Assembly (NCBI GenBank): GCA_020061965.1
Contig: JAGUXG010000196.1
Span: 1 to 14,720, forward strand
Source: a bacterium
GTDB taxonomy: Bacteria > UBA9089 > UBA9088 > JAGUXG01
Direction of reading: 5' to 3'
Length of the DNA: 14,720 nt
Below, one piece after another: positions 6,601 to 13,641 of the stretch (positions within the stretch are counted from its first letter, which is position 1; each line of letters starts with the position of its first letter). The notes below the pieces were generated by a model. It made no database searches. It was not told the origin of the DNA and saw nothing but the letters and a program-made list of their open reading frames with translations. Position numbers and translations under genes: made by a program.

Positions 6601-9600
6601 AGAGTTAGGAGTCGGAGGTCTGAGGTCTGATGAGATTGATTTTATACCCATCAATGTTGAAGGGAAGGGGTTTTATCTTTGTTTTGAGAAAGGAAAGATA
6701 GGGCCATGGCAGAGACTTGCCGAGAAGATTTACGAAGAAAGAAGAAGAGAAGAGGAAAGAGATGGTAGTTTTCTTATTAAAAACCTTGAGGAGGGTTTAT
6801 TTATCACCATAACACCGCCTGGGCCAAAAGGGAAAAGGATAGAAGAAGAGATAAGAGAAAGTTTAAAAGAGTTCTCTAAGTTAAACGAAGAAGTCTTAGC
6901 ACTGGCAATTCTTGAGCAGAAATCCATTCCAGTCAAGATAGCTGAGAGACAGTATATTCCAGAGATAGATGGAAGGCTTGAGATAGAGATAAAAGAGGCA
7001 AGCGGCATTCCAGACTTCGAAGCATATCTTACCATAACAACACCAAAGCCAAGGGCAAGACCTATACCAGGTTTCGTCGTGGCAAATCTTCTTCGGCAAC
7101 AAGGGATAACCTATGGGTTGCTCATCAAAAGGATAAAGGCTTTGCTAAAAAACCCGATCTACAACAAGCCAATCCTTATAGCCAGAGGGAAAGAGCCAAT
7201 AAAGGGAGAGTCTGCAAAGATTATCTATCAATTTGGACAGGGTAGCATGCCAGAGGATAAATTAGAGGTGATTCCAGGTCAGATATTGGCTATAAAGGAG
7301 CTGGCTAAGCTTGGAGAGGATGGCATAGATATAAAAGGAGATCCTATACCTGGGTTAAGTGGGGATGATATTAAGCTGATTGCTGGCAGGAATGTAATCT
7401 TTTCTTCTGATAACAAGATTCTATATGCAGTAAACTATGGTGAGTCTATCTGGACTGAAAATAGGTGTGAGGTTGAAAAATTGATGAGAATATCAGGTGA
7501 CCTTTCTGAGGATCTTGTATTTTCTGGAAAGGTTAGAATATCAGGAAATGTGAAGGAGAGGATTCTTATCTCTGCTACCAGAGATGTAGAAATAGGAGGC
7601 AGGGTAGAAGCAGGCTCTGAGATTGAAGCAGGGGGCAGCATATCTATAGATAAGGGTGTATTTGGAAAAGAGGATGATGAGGTGATCTTGACTGCTAAGG
7701 GTGATATTGTGACAAATAGTCTGATTCATAGCCGAGTCAAAGCCGATGGGAATCTTATTGTCAAAGAGTCTATGACAGATACAGATGTAGAGGCAAACAG
7801 CATCTTTGTTGCCGGTAAAAAAGGAATAATTATGAGCAAAGGCATACCTCCGCCACCCATCTTTAATCTTCCTATTGCTATAAAAAAGGGAGAGAAGATA
7901 ATGGGCGGAGGAACTATTTTTGCCAGAGTTGATATAGAGACAGAGGAGATAGGAAATCCAGAAAGGATATATACAGATGTGAAGGTAGCAGAGGAGGGAA
8001 GGTTCTCTGTCTCTGGAACAACATTTCCTGGAACAAGGATAACCATTGGCAGAAAGACCCTTGAAATAAGAAAGCCACTTGTAGCCACAACCTTCAAATT
8101 ATACGAAGGGATGGTCATTGCGGCAAATTATGAGCAATGTGAGGTGAAGCCAACCCAGATAGAGTACCCAGAACCTAATATTACTGTAGAGATGCCATAC
8201 TCAATTGTTGTGGCCAGAAAGACCCTGGTAGACAGTCTCATAGATGGGGCAGCTCTCTTAAAGCTTGGTCAGAATGAGGTTGATTTTTCTCTTGTTTTGG
8301 ATGAGAAGGAGTTGAAAGTGCTTCGGGTATATCCAGCCAAGATGTTTGGACCCTGGAGTGATGGGTGGAGAGAGGAGTATGGCGAGCAAAAGGATGGAAG
8401 TTTCTCCTTTGAAAACAGGTCCGAAGGCTTATATTTAGTCGTAAATCCACCTTATGGAGGAGGGAGAAGGGTAGAGTATGCTGAGGTAGAGGCTGGTATT
8501 CTTAAGGAAAAGTTTATAGATATAAACAGAGAGGCGATAAGAATATTCTTCAGAGAGATAGAGGAAGGAAAGCATAGAAAGCAGGCTGCTATCAAGATTG
8601 GGCCAAGACAGTATCTATCTGATGTATCAAGCATAATTAGGATAAAGAGGCACGCCAAGCATGTTGAGGCTATCTTCTATCCTCCAAAGGTAGGCGGCAT
8701 GCTTATTGATATGGATGAGATAACAAGATATTTGGATGAGCAGGGAATAAAGGCTGGAATTAAGAAGCAGAATCTTGTAGAGGCTTTATCCTCTGGAAGA
8801 TTTAAGGAGCCTATTGTGGTTGCTGAACCAATTCTTCCTACTCCTGGCACAGATGCAACTGTTGAGTATAAGGTTAAGATTTCCGAAAAACATGGGCCTG
8901 TCATAAATGAAGATGGCAGGTGTGATTTTAAGAATATTCTCTCTTTGACAAGTGTCAAAAAAGGGGATGTTCTGGCTATCAAGATAGAAGCAGTCCCAGG
9001 AAAACCCGGTCAGGAGATAAGCGGCGAGCCAATTTCAGCACCTTTGACAAAGGATATTGTCTTACCCTGTGGAAAGAATACCAAGATTTCAGAGGATGGA
9101 AAGAGCCTGATAGCCAATATAGACGGCAAGGTTATCTTATCTGCTGAGAAGCTTTGTGTTGAGCCTGTCTATGAGGTTATTGGCAATGTAGGTCCAGCAA
9201 CTGGAAACATAGATTTTGTAGGCACTGTTTTGATAACAGGCTCTATCTTGGATGGATTTGCTGTTAAGGCAGGAGAGGATATTTTAGTCAGGGATGCTGT
9301 AGATGGCGGAAGAATAGAGGCAAAAGGAAAGGTAGAGGTGATAAAAGGGATAAGGAAGGCTCAAGTTAGGGCAGGGGAGGTGAGAGCTAATTTTATTGAA
9401 GGTTCTAATATTTCGGCAAAGAAGATAGCTATTACTGGCGATGTTGTTCTATCTGAAGTTTCAGCAGAGGGGTTTTCTGCAAGAAAGATACGGGGTGGCA
9501 GGGTTCGATGCAGTCTTTCCATAACCTCAGATGAGGCTGGTTCTTCTGCTGGGATAAAGACAAGGCTTGAGGTTGGGATAAATCCAGAGGATAAAGATGA

Positions 9601-9916
9601 GATGGAGAGGCTAATTGCTGAGGTTACAAAGGAAAAGGATGAGCTGGCTGAGACATCTCTAAGTTTGAAGAATCTCTCGCCAGAAAGAAGAGAGACAGTC
9701 TTAGAGAGACAAGAGAAGCTCTCTTCTTCATTAAAAGAGAAGATAGAGGCATTGAAAGTGCTTTCTGCAAAGCCTATTATTCAGGGTGCTTATATCTCCA
9801 TCAAAAAGAAGGCTTATGTTGGCACAGAAGTAGTAGTAGGAAAGGCTGAGCATCACATTTCTACTGATAAAACCATAGAAGCCAGACTTGTTAATGGTAA
9901 GGTGGAGATAAAGTGA
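3674..9916 (+). CDS. Giant four-unit FapA/DUF342 beta-helix protein
   Basis: This 2080-residue protein has no signal peptide or membrane segment, so it is probably cytoplasmic. It has four tandem FapA-like units. Each has an alpha/beta N-module with a GITYG-type motif (residues 36, 591, 1144; GIKAG at 1691), a VIPGQ(I/V)LAIK segment, then a Gly/Val/Ile-rich region with the short periodicity of a right-handed beta-helix. Unit starts repeat every 547-555 residues. Units 1-3 share GE(A/S).WTENRC(D/E)V (Trp at 156, 709, 1260) and VGRKG/AGKKG.IM.KG motifs; unit 4 lacks WTENRC and matches ordinary FapA, ending in a coiled coil (about 1976-2031) and a final strand region. Linkers of about 130 residues contain a GPW motif and a DGSF...GLF(I/L).(I/V).PP module. 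Single-unit FapA is tied to flagellar assembly and polar localisation in some bacteria; the role of a four-unit form is unknown. It stands alone between two minus-strand groups. Confidence 0.9.
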   Translation: MEETKGREAIIRLTAPKRGGKPPTLKNVLSSLADQGITYGIDESAIISAIKKGRYNLPIRVAKALFPTKGGPARFSYIFGIRAENQTEPQDRLEVIPGQILAVKSLPEHGNPGISIFNEEIPGILGDSFSITAGENTYLSEDGRVLYATDYGEANWTENRCDVQRVLRIDGDLSQDLSFDGRVIVSGKILGNIKLSVGDLYVKGDIEKGVNITATGRVETEGDILGDQGTEITIHSKCDIIANSASYANLKAGGSCLISTGLAHCNTVADSVIAVGRKGVIMTRGSIPPAVFSLPIAMTKGVQGLFGGRAEARERIEAEIIGSVSLEPTEIICEKGGLVSSTGCIYPKVKIAIGGKLLDVTKQIDSASVKEEKQSLQIFPYEQREVALTYPEHKPTLPTEPPSILTKDVESGAGFLVQVKSEGLGVGCLKSEEIDFIPINVEGKVFYLCFPQGEKGPWELIREKIEVEKKREEERPASFYIDNSEEGLFITIIPPGERGKPLEEKGLRERLKHFSKIDEKLLLGAISAQKASPIKIAERQYIPEIDGRLEFEIREAEGIPNFECYLTITTPKRGRQPIHPRIVGQALKEKGITYGLLIKRIKALLKKPVYNKPILIAKGKKPTKGEDAEFIYQFGQREGAGHENRLEVIPGQVLAIKSMPSLGESGKSIFSEEIPAISGDDIKIIPGRNTYLSGDGTILYALSEGEAVWTENRCDVQRCLRIEGDLAEDITFDGNLFVSGSILPEVSVRTDGDLYVKGEIRKGADINVRGRVELEGDILGEKDNEVIISSNYDIIANSASYSTLKAGGSAFIRTGLSNCNTQANSVIVVGRKGMIMTKGTPPPQVFTLPIAMTKGVQGLTGGKAYAKERIDAEIIGSISMEPTEVQCERGGIISSSSCIYPKVKIVIGGKTLNVTKQIDAGSIKEERQSLKIDPYEERKVTLTHPEYRGQPPTEPPSILTSDIESGAGFLVQVKSEELGVGGLRSDEIDFIPINVEGKGFYLCFEKGKIGPWQRLAEKIYEERRREEERDGSFLIKNLEEGLFITITPPGPKGKRIEEEIRESLKEFSKLNEEVLALAILEQKSIPVKIAERQYIPEIDGRLEIEIKEASGIPDFEAYLTITTPKPRARPIPGFVVANLLRQQGITYGLLIKRIKALLKNPIYNKPILIARGKEPIKGESAKIIYQFGQGSMPEDKLEVIPGQILAIKELAKLGEDGIDIKGDPIPGLSGDDIKLIAGRNVIFSSDNKILYAVNYGESIWTENRCEVEKLMRISGDLSEDLVFSGKVRISGNVKERILISATRDVEIGGRVEAGSEIEAGGSISIDKGVFGKEDDEVILTAKGDIVTNSLIHSRVKADGNLIVKESMTDTDVEANSIFVAGKKGIIMSKGIPPPPIFNLPIAIKKGEKIMGGGTIFARVDIETEEIGNPERIYTDVKVAEEGRFSVSGTTFPGTRITIGRKTLEIRKPLVATTFKLYEGMVIAANYEQCEVKPTQIEYPEPNITVEMPYSIVVARKTLVDSLIDGAALLKLGQNEVDFSLVLDEKELKVLRVYPAKMFGPWSDGWREEYGEQKDGSFSFENRSEGLYLVVNPPYGGGRRVEYAEVEAGILKEKFIDINREAIRIFFREIEEGKHRKQAAIKIGPRQYLSDVSSIIRIKRHAKHVEAIFYPPKVGGMLIDMDEITRYLDEQGIKAGIKKQNLVEALSSGRFKEPIVVAEPILPTPGTDATVEYKVKISEKHGPVINEDGRCDFKNILSLTSVKKGDVLAIKIEAVPGKPGQEISGEPISAPLTKDIVLPCGKNTKISEDGKSLIANIDGKVILSAEKLCVEPVYEVIGNVGPATGNIDFVGTVLITGSILDGFAVKAGEDILVRDAVDGGRIEAKGKVEVIKGIRKAQVRAGEVRANFIEGSNISAKKIAITGDVVLSEVSAEGFSARKIRGGRVRCSLSITSDEAGSSAGIKTRLEVGINPEDKDEMERLIAEVTKEKDELAETSLSLKNLSPERRETVLERQEKLSSSLKEKIEALKVLSAKPIIQGAYISIKKKAYVGTEVVVGKAEHHISTDKTIEARLVNGKVEIK

Positions 9917-10120
9917 GTGTGTTTTGGTTAGGATATTTTCTATTCTGCAAGAACAAGCCAAATACTCCGTATGTCTCTTATCCACTTTGAAACCTCCCAC
10001 CTCTAATCTAAAAGTATCTTCTCCTATTATCCTAACGATAAAGCTTAAGTTGCGCCGTACTTGCCCAACTGCCGCGCCTGGTTAGGCATCTTAACGGTAA
10101 CTGTCCTTATTAAAACAAAG
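9917..10120. other. Convergent intergenic region with GC-rich dyad element
   Basis: No gene is visible between the 3' ends of the FapA-type gene and hemA. GTTAGGATA (9927-9935) is inverted as TATCCTAAC (10028-10036), and CCTAAC (10031-10036) is again complementary to GTTAGG (10081-10086). The enclosed 10048-10080 stretch is much more GC-rich than its surroundings. I see no classic stem-plus-U-tract terminator for either gene. Confidence 0.5.
10030..10087 (-). repeat. attC-like imperfect palindrome
   Basis: Read on the minus strand, this 58-nt element starts with GCCTAAC (10081-10087) and ends with GTTAGGA (10030-10036). These resemble the inverse core RYYYAAC (perfect) and core GTTRRRY (6 of 7) of integron attC sites. 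An inner stem AGTTG (10048-10052) / CAACT (10066-10070) gives a two-stem outline. However, inner arms are short, inter-arm spacers are long, and no integrase gene is present in the window. A plain GC-rich hairpin or decayed repeat is equally possible. Confidence 0.25.
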
Positions 10121-11095
10121 CTATAATTTTTCTACCTCCTCTTTTATGATTGCCTCTGCCTTTCCTATTTCCCCTCTTCTCTTTGAAATATTTTCATCCA
10201 CTACCCTTTGGAGGTCATCAAGGTTATAAAGATGAAGATTAAATAGACTACTTACCGCAGGCTCTATATCTCTGGGAAGGGCAATATCAATAAGTAGGAT
10301 AGGTCTTTTTCTGGTCTCCATCACCATCTCCATATTCTCTTTTTTTATCACATAGTGTGGGGCATTCGTTGAGGAGATGACTAAGTCTACCAGTTTCATC
10401 TCATCCCATAAGTTGGCCAGTTCTATTGGCTTTCCGCCAAGCCTTTTGGCAAGCTCCTCTGCTTTTTGATATGTCCTATTACAAAGAATGATATTCTCTG
10501 CCCCTCTTTTTCTCAAATAATTCATCGTTCGCTTCCCTATCTTGCCTGCACCTATAATCAAAATCTTTTTGGTGCTTAAATTGCCCAGAATATCCTCTGC
10601 TAACCTGCAGGCAACAGAGCTCACAGAGGATAAACCAGAAGTTATGAGAGTCTCCCTTCGTATCCTTCTTGCTACCCTGAATGAATTATGAAAAAGTCTG
10701 CTCAAGGTCTTTCCAGAAGCATTCTCTTCTACAGCAGATATATATGCATCCTTTGCCTGTCCTAATATCTCATGCTCTCCCAAAACCATAGAATCAAGGC
10801 CCGAGGCAACCTTGAAGAGATGATAAGCCACATCTTTGCCAGTATAAAAATAAAAGGGCAGATCTATTTTACTATGTCCAACTTCTTGTTTCAACCTCTC
10901 TTTTATTAAGAGACTATCCATCTTTGTGGCTACATAGATCTCTGTTCGGTTGCAGGTAGATAAAACAACAATCTCTTCAAAATGCTCTTTAAGCCTTTTT
11001 GTGTAAGAAGACAGAAGATGCGGCGTTATGGCTATCTTCTCCCTTACCTCAGTAGATGCTTTTTTATGATTTACCCCAAGAACTGCTATCTTCAT
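10121..11095 (-). CDS. hemA: Glutamyl-tRNA reductase, short form without dimerisation domain
   Basis: HemA reduces glutamyl-tRNA(Glu) to glutamate-1-semialdehyde with NADPH, the first step of C5 tetrapyrrole synthesis. The catalytic domain has the conserved LSTCNRTEIY motif with nucleophile C48, then ASGLDSMVLGEHEILGQ (98-113). The NADPH domain shows GAGKIG (182-187) and NRTYQKAEELAKRLG. DIALPRDIEP (270-279) and the YNLDDLQ spine-helix start are present. The protein stops at 324 residues, just after EEVEKL, where E. coli HemA continues for about 90 more residues forming the C-terminal dimerisation domain. The DNA beyond the TAG gives no matching sequence in any frame, so this is a real short form or an old truncation, not a single frameshift. 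No Shine-Dalgarno is visible before the ATG, but a promoter lies in the 42-bp gap upstream. Confidence 0.95.
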   Translation of the reverse strand: MKIAVLGVNHKKASTEVREKIAITPHLLSSYTKRLKEHFEEIVVLSTCNRTEIYVATKMDSLLIKERLKQEVGHSKIDLPFYFYTGKDVAYHLFKVASGLDSMVLGEHEILGQAKDAYISAVEENASGKTLSRLFHNSFRVARRIRRETLITSGLSSVSSVACRLAEDILGNLSTKKILIIGAGKIGKRTMNYLRKRGAENIILCNRTYQKAEELAKRLGGKPIELANLWDEMKLVDLVISSTNAPHYVIKKENMEMVMETRKRPILLIDIALPRDIEPAVSSLFNLHLYNLDDLQRVVDENISKRRGEIGKAEAIIKEEVEKL

Positions 11096-11102
11096 CTTTG
11101 AA

Positions 11103-11130
11103 ATTGGAAATTTATTAGTGAATCAGTCAA
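11103..11130 (-). promoter_or_regulatory. Possible leaderless promoter of hemA
   Basis: In the gap after the methyltransferase gene the minus strand has -35 TTGACT (11125-11130, 5 of 6), a 16-bp spacer and -10 TCCAAT (11103-11108, 4 of 6), followed by exactly seven bases before the hemA ATG at 11095. The predicted start is the start codon itself. The -10 is only moderate, so confidence is limited. Confidence 0.4.
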
Positions 11131-11137
11131 TTTCACT

Positions 11138-11851
11138 TCAGAGGCTTGAGTGTTTCTGTTTCTGAAAGGTAGCCATATAATGAGCACTAAATCTTTTAAG
11201 TGGCGTTGCTTCTAATATCCTTTCGACTAACTTAAGTGGCCCAAAGCATATCTTGGGAGTAAAGTTTGGCAAGAAGGTAAAGTAGTCTGTTGAAAGGAGG
11301 CAAAGATTCCCTATATCAGTCAACTTGTCAGGTCTTATCCATTCTTCTGTTCCATCATCTATTCGATTAAGAACTGGGAAGATATGGTCCATATAAAATT
11401 TGAAAATGGGATTGAGAGTATTTATCTCATGCAAGAAGAAGTAACCCTCGTGTTTTAGAAGCCTGTCTATCTCAGCAAACATCTCAAGTTGGTTTTCTTT
11501 AGTCTTTAGGTGGTGCATCACATTGATAGAATAGATGAAGTCAAATTGATTATCAGAAAAAGGGCACTTGAGAGCATCCCCAACAAGCAGGTTTGAATTG
11601 CTATTTTGATTGTTTTCTTTGGCATTAGCTACCTGATCCTTTGAGCTATCTAAACCTGTCATTTTAAACCCATGCCCTGCAAAACTCCTAATATGCCATC
11701 CTGTTCCACATCCTACATCGAGACCAGAAGGTTTAGATAGGCTTTCTATCCTCCTTAAAATAAACCCTGTCTTCCTTCTGACTAAATAGGTCCGAATATG
11801 ATCTGGAATCTCGGAATCATAAATATGAGCGATTGAATCAAATCTTTTCAT
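11138..11851 (-). CDS. SAM-dependent class I methyltransferase
   Basis: This 237-residue protein has a Rossmann-type methyltransferase fold. SAM motif I is LDVGCGTG (44-51), the acidic end of strand 2 is GLDSS (D68), motif II-like GDA (91-93) is followed by FDFIYSINVMHHL (103-115), and a strand-4/5 region LLKHEGYFFLHE (131-141) follows. It is of the UbiE/Methyltransf_11 type. Nothing in the C-terminal half (about 150-237) tells the substrate. Its ATG overlaps the stop of the upstream glycosyltransferase by four bases (ATGA, 11848-11851), so co-expression with the glycan genes is likely, and methylation of a sugar or polyprenyl-linked intermediate is a reasonable but unproven guess. Confidence 0.85.
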   Translation of the reverse strand: MKRFDSIAHIYDSEIPDHIRTYLVRRKTGFILRRIESLSKPSGLDVGCGTGWHIRSFAGHGFKMTGLDSSKDQVANAKENNQNSNSNLLVGDALKCPFSDNQFDFIYSINVMHHLKTKENQLEMFAEIDRLLKHEGYFFLHEINTLNPIFKFYMDHIFPVLNRIDDGTEEWIRPDKLTDIGNLCLLSTDYFTFLPNFTPKICFGPLKLVERILEATPLKRFSAHYMATFQKQKHSSL

Positions 11852-13641
11852 TTTTCTATCTCAAACCAGACAAAAAACTCTCCCTTTTTTATTCTCTCCC
11901 ATCTGTTATTTTTAAGCTCAAATGACCTGCCAAAGGAGTAAGATGTGTCATAAGGAAGGGCAAAGATAGTCTCTCCTTCTATGGTAAAGATGAAAGAATT
12001 TTTTCCTTTATGGACCAGAGAGGGCGAAAGAGACAAAGATGCGTATTTTACAAGTCCTTCTGTAAACTTAAGGTCAATAAACCCCTTTGCCTTCTCATTT
12101 ATATCCACAGCCAATCTTCCTGACGCCTCACTTGTGCCATACTTAAAGTAAAGTAGGATCTTCTTATAAGAAGAGGGATCATCTTTTAAGACGAGCTCTT
12201 TTTTTGTGCCTCCGCCTTTTCCAAAGGTAACAGCATTTCCACCGCTCCATTCTAAGGTTGTATCCCTTATAATTAACCCTTTTCCTTCTTGGAGATAGAG
12301 TCCCTCTGGATGAAGGAGAGGAAAAAGGCTATCTGCTATTCCCTTTTGGTGGACAAAAAGAATAGAGGGGACAAGGATTAGAAAAGAGAAAAGAATAGGT
12401 CTATAAGACCTTTTTTTCAATCTCTCATATAAAAAGACTAAGCTAAATCCAGCAAAAGGGATAAATGCAGGTAGCCCTGCTATCCTGTATCTTCCCAGAA
12501 CAAAGAAAGCTACCATTCCTATCATAAAAGAGAGCAGGAAAAGATAAAGAAGCAGACCTTTTCTATTTCTAAGAGATAAAACCATCCCAAGCAAGGATAA
12601 TGGTACCACTGTGCCAAAGCCTATAAAAAATGGCATCTTTATTATTGGGGACCATCCTTTTATTTGTTCATAATTCATATTGTTTGCTACTTCAAAGGAG
12701 CCCCAGAATAGAAGGAACTTTCTCCAGGTAAGCCTTGCGAAATTTCCTGGTTCCTCTCTTATAAACCTGATTGCATCCTCAATATACGCCTTATCACCTA
12801 TCTCATTCAGTCTTTTTGCTAATCTATCTGACATTGGAGGCATCATATATGTGCCATCAGCATTTTTGTTATTTCCTACCCAGAAGCTTACGGGCCCATT
12901 GGTTGAAACCAAGACAAACCTTTTTGCATAGATATAGTTCATTAAGGTAGCAGGAGAGATAGTAAGAAGGATTACAAGACAGAGAAGACCAAATCTCTTT
13001 AGACATGACCTATAATCCCTGACCCCTGACCCCATTAACATCCAAATTAAAATGAATGGAACAAACAATAAAATATTTGTTCTGGCAAGGCCAGATAAAC
13101 CAATAACAATGCCTGCCAGGGCAAACCTTTTATAAGAGAAGGTATCTTCTGTTCGCAGGAGAAGAAGTATAAGAAGGGCATTCAGGAATGTTGACAGGAA
13201 TTCTATAAGCAGAAGCCCTTCATGGAGGATGAACATATCATATAAACAAGAGATAAAAAGGCTGATATAACCTACATGGTTTCCAAAACATCTCTTGGCG
13301 ATAAGATAGATAAAAAAGCAGGTGAATACCCCAAAAATGTGTTGGACAAACCGAGCGATATACAGGTTGTGTCCAAAGACAAAGTAGATTGTAGAAAGAA
13401 AATAGGAGTAAAGTGGACCATAGTAGTAAGGTGCAGGATGGATTCCTTTCAGGATATTCTGTGCCTGGCTGTCGTAAGTGAACATATCTGTTCCTGCTCC
13501 TGGATGCCAGAATGTTGGGTCGTTTGTCTCGCCTTGGACAAGATAGATTATACGAAAGATAAGAGCGGCTAAAAGGAGCGGTGTAATAATAAGCCATTCT
13601 TTATACCACGTTCTCTGAGTTTGTCGTTTCTTCTTCTTCAT
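11848..13641 (-). CDS. ArnT/PMT-like integral membrane glycosyltransferase
   Basis: This 597-residue GT-C-type protein should move a sugar from a polyprenyl-phosphate donor to an acceptor on the outer face of the inner membrane. About ten or more hydrophobic segments lie between residues 17 and 430. The first long loop carries an acidic pair in GTDMFTYDSQAQNIL (D52, D57), where the catalytic Asp of PMT/ArnT enzymes is found, and GRYRIAGLPAFIPFAGF (383-399) is the usual RYR..LP motif. Residues about 431-597 form a soluble, beta-rich C-terminal domain with no family I can name. The gene overlaps both neighbours by 4 bp (ATGA at 13638-13641 and 11848-11851), forming one translational unit with the WecA-like transferase upstream and the methyltransferase downstream. 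Acceptor and sugar cannot be told from sequence. Confidence 0.85.
   Translation of the reverse strand: MKKKKRQTQRTWYKEWLIITPLLLAALIFRIIYLVQGETNDPTFWHPGAGTDMFTYDSQAQNILKGIHPAPYYYGPLYSYFLSTIYFVFGHNLYIARFVQHIFGVFTCFFIYLIAKRCFGNHVGYISLFISCLYDMFILHEGLLLIEFLSTFLNALLILLLLRTEDTFSYKRFALAGIVIGLSGLARTNILLFVPFILIWMLMGSGVRDYRSCLKRFGLLCLVILLTISPATLMNYIYAKRFVLVSTNGPVSFWVGNNKNADGTYMMPPMSDRLAKRLNEIGDKAYIEDAIRFIREEPGNFARLTWRKFLLFWGSFEVANNMNYEQIKGWSPIIKMPFFIGFGTVVPLSLLGMVLSLRNRKGLLLYLFLLSFMIGMVAFFVLGRYRIAGLPAFIPFAGFSLVFLYERLKKRSYRPILFSFLILVPSILFVHQKGIADSLFPLLHPEGLYLQEGKGLIIRDTTLEWSGGNAVTFGKGGGTKKELVLKDDPSSYKKILLYFKYGTSEASGRLAVDINEKAKGFIDLKFTEGLVKYASLSLSPSLVHKGKNSFIFTIEGETIFALPYDTSYSFGRSFELKNNRWERIKKGEFFVWFEIEK

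Noticed and set aside
4411..8982. Several minus-strand open frames of 62-130 codons inside the FapA-type gene
   Set aside because: They recur at equivalent places in the repeated units, are antisense to clearly conserved coding sequence, and carry no recognisable motif.
3674..9916. Periodic repeats as a CRISPR array or tandem mobile element
   Set aside because: The period is about 1.65 kb, in frame, and explained by repeated protein domains.
10030..10120. Continuation of hemA in another frame
   Set aside because: The three minus-strand frames after the stop give short peptides without HemA C-terminal features and soon hit stops.
13238..13597. 119-codon minus-strand open frame overlapping the PMT-like gene
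   Set aside because: It is an out-of-frame shadow of a well-supported membrane protein.
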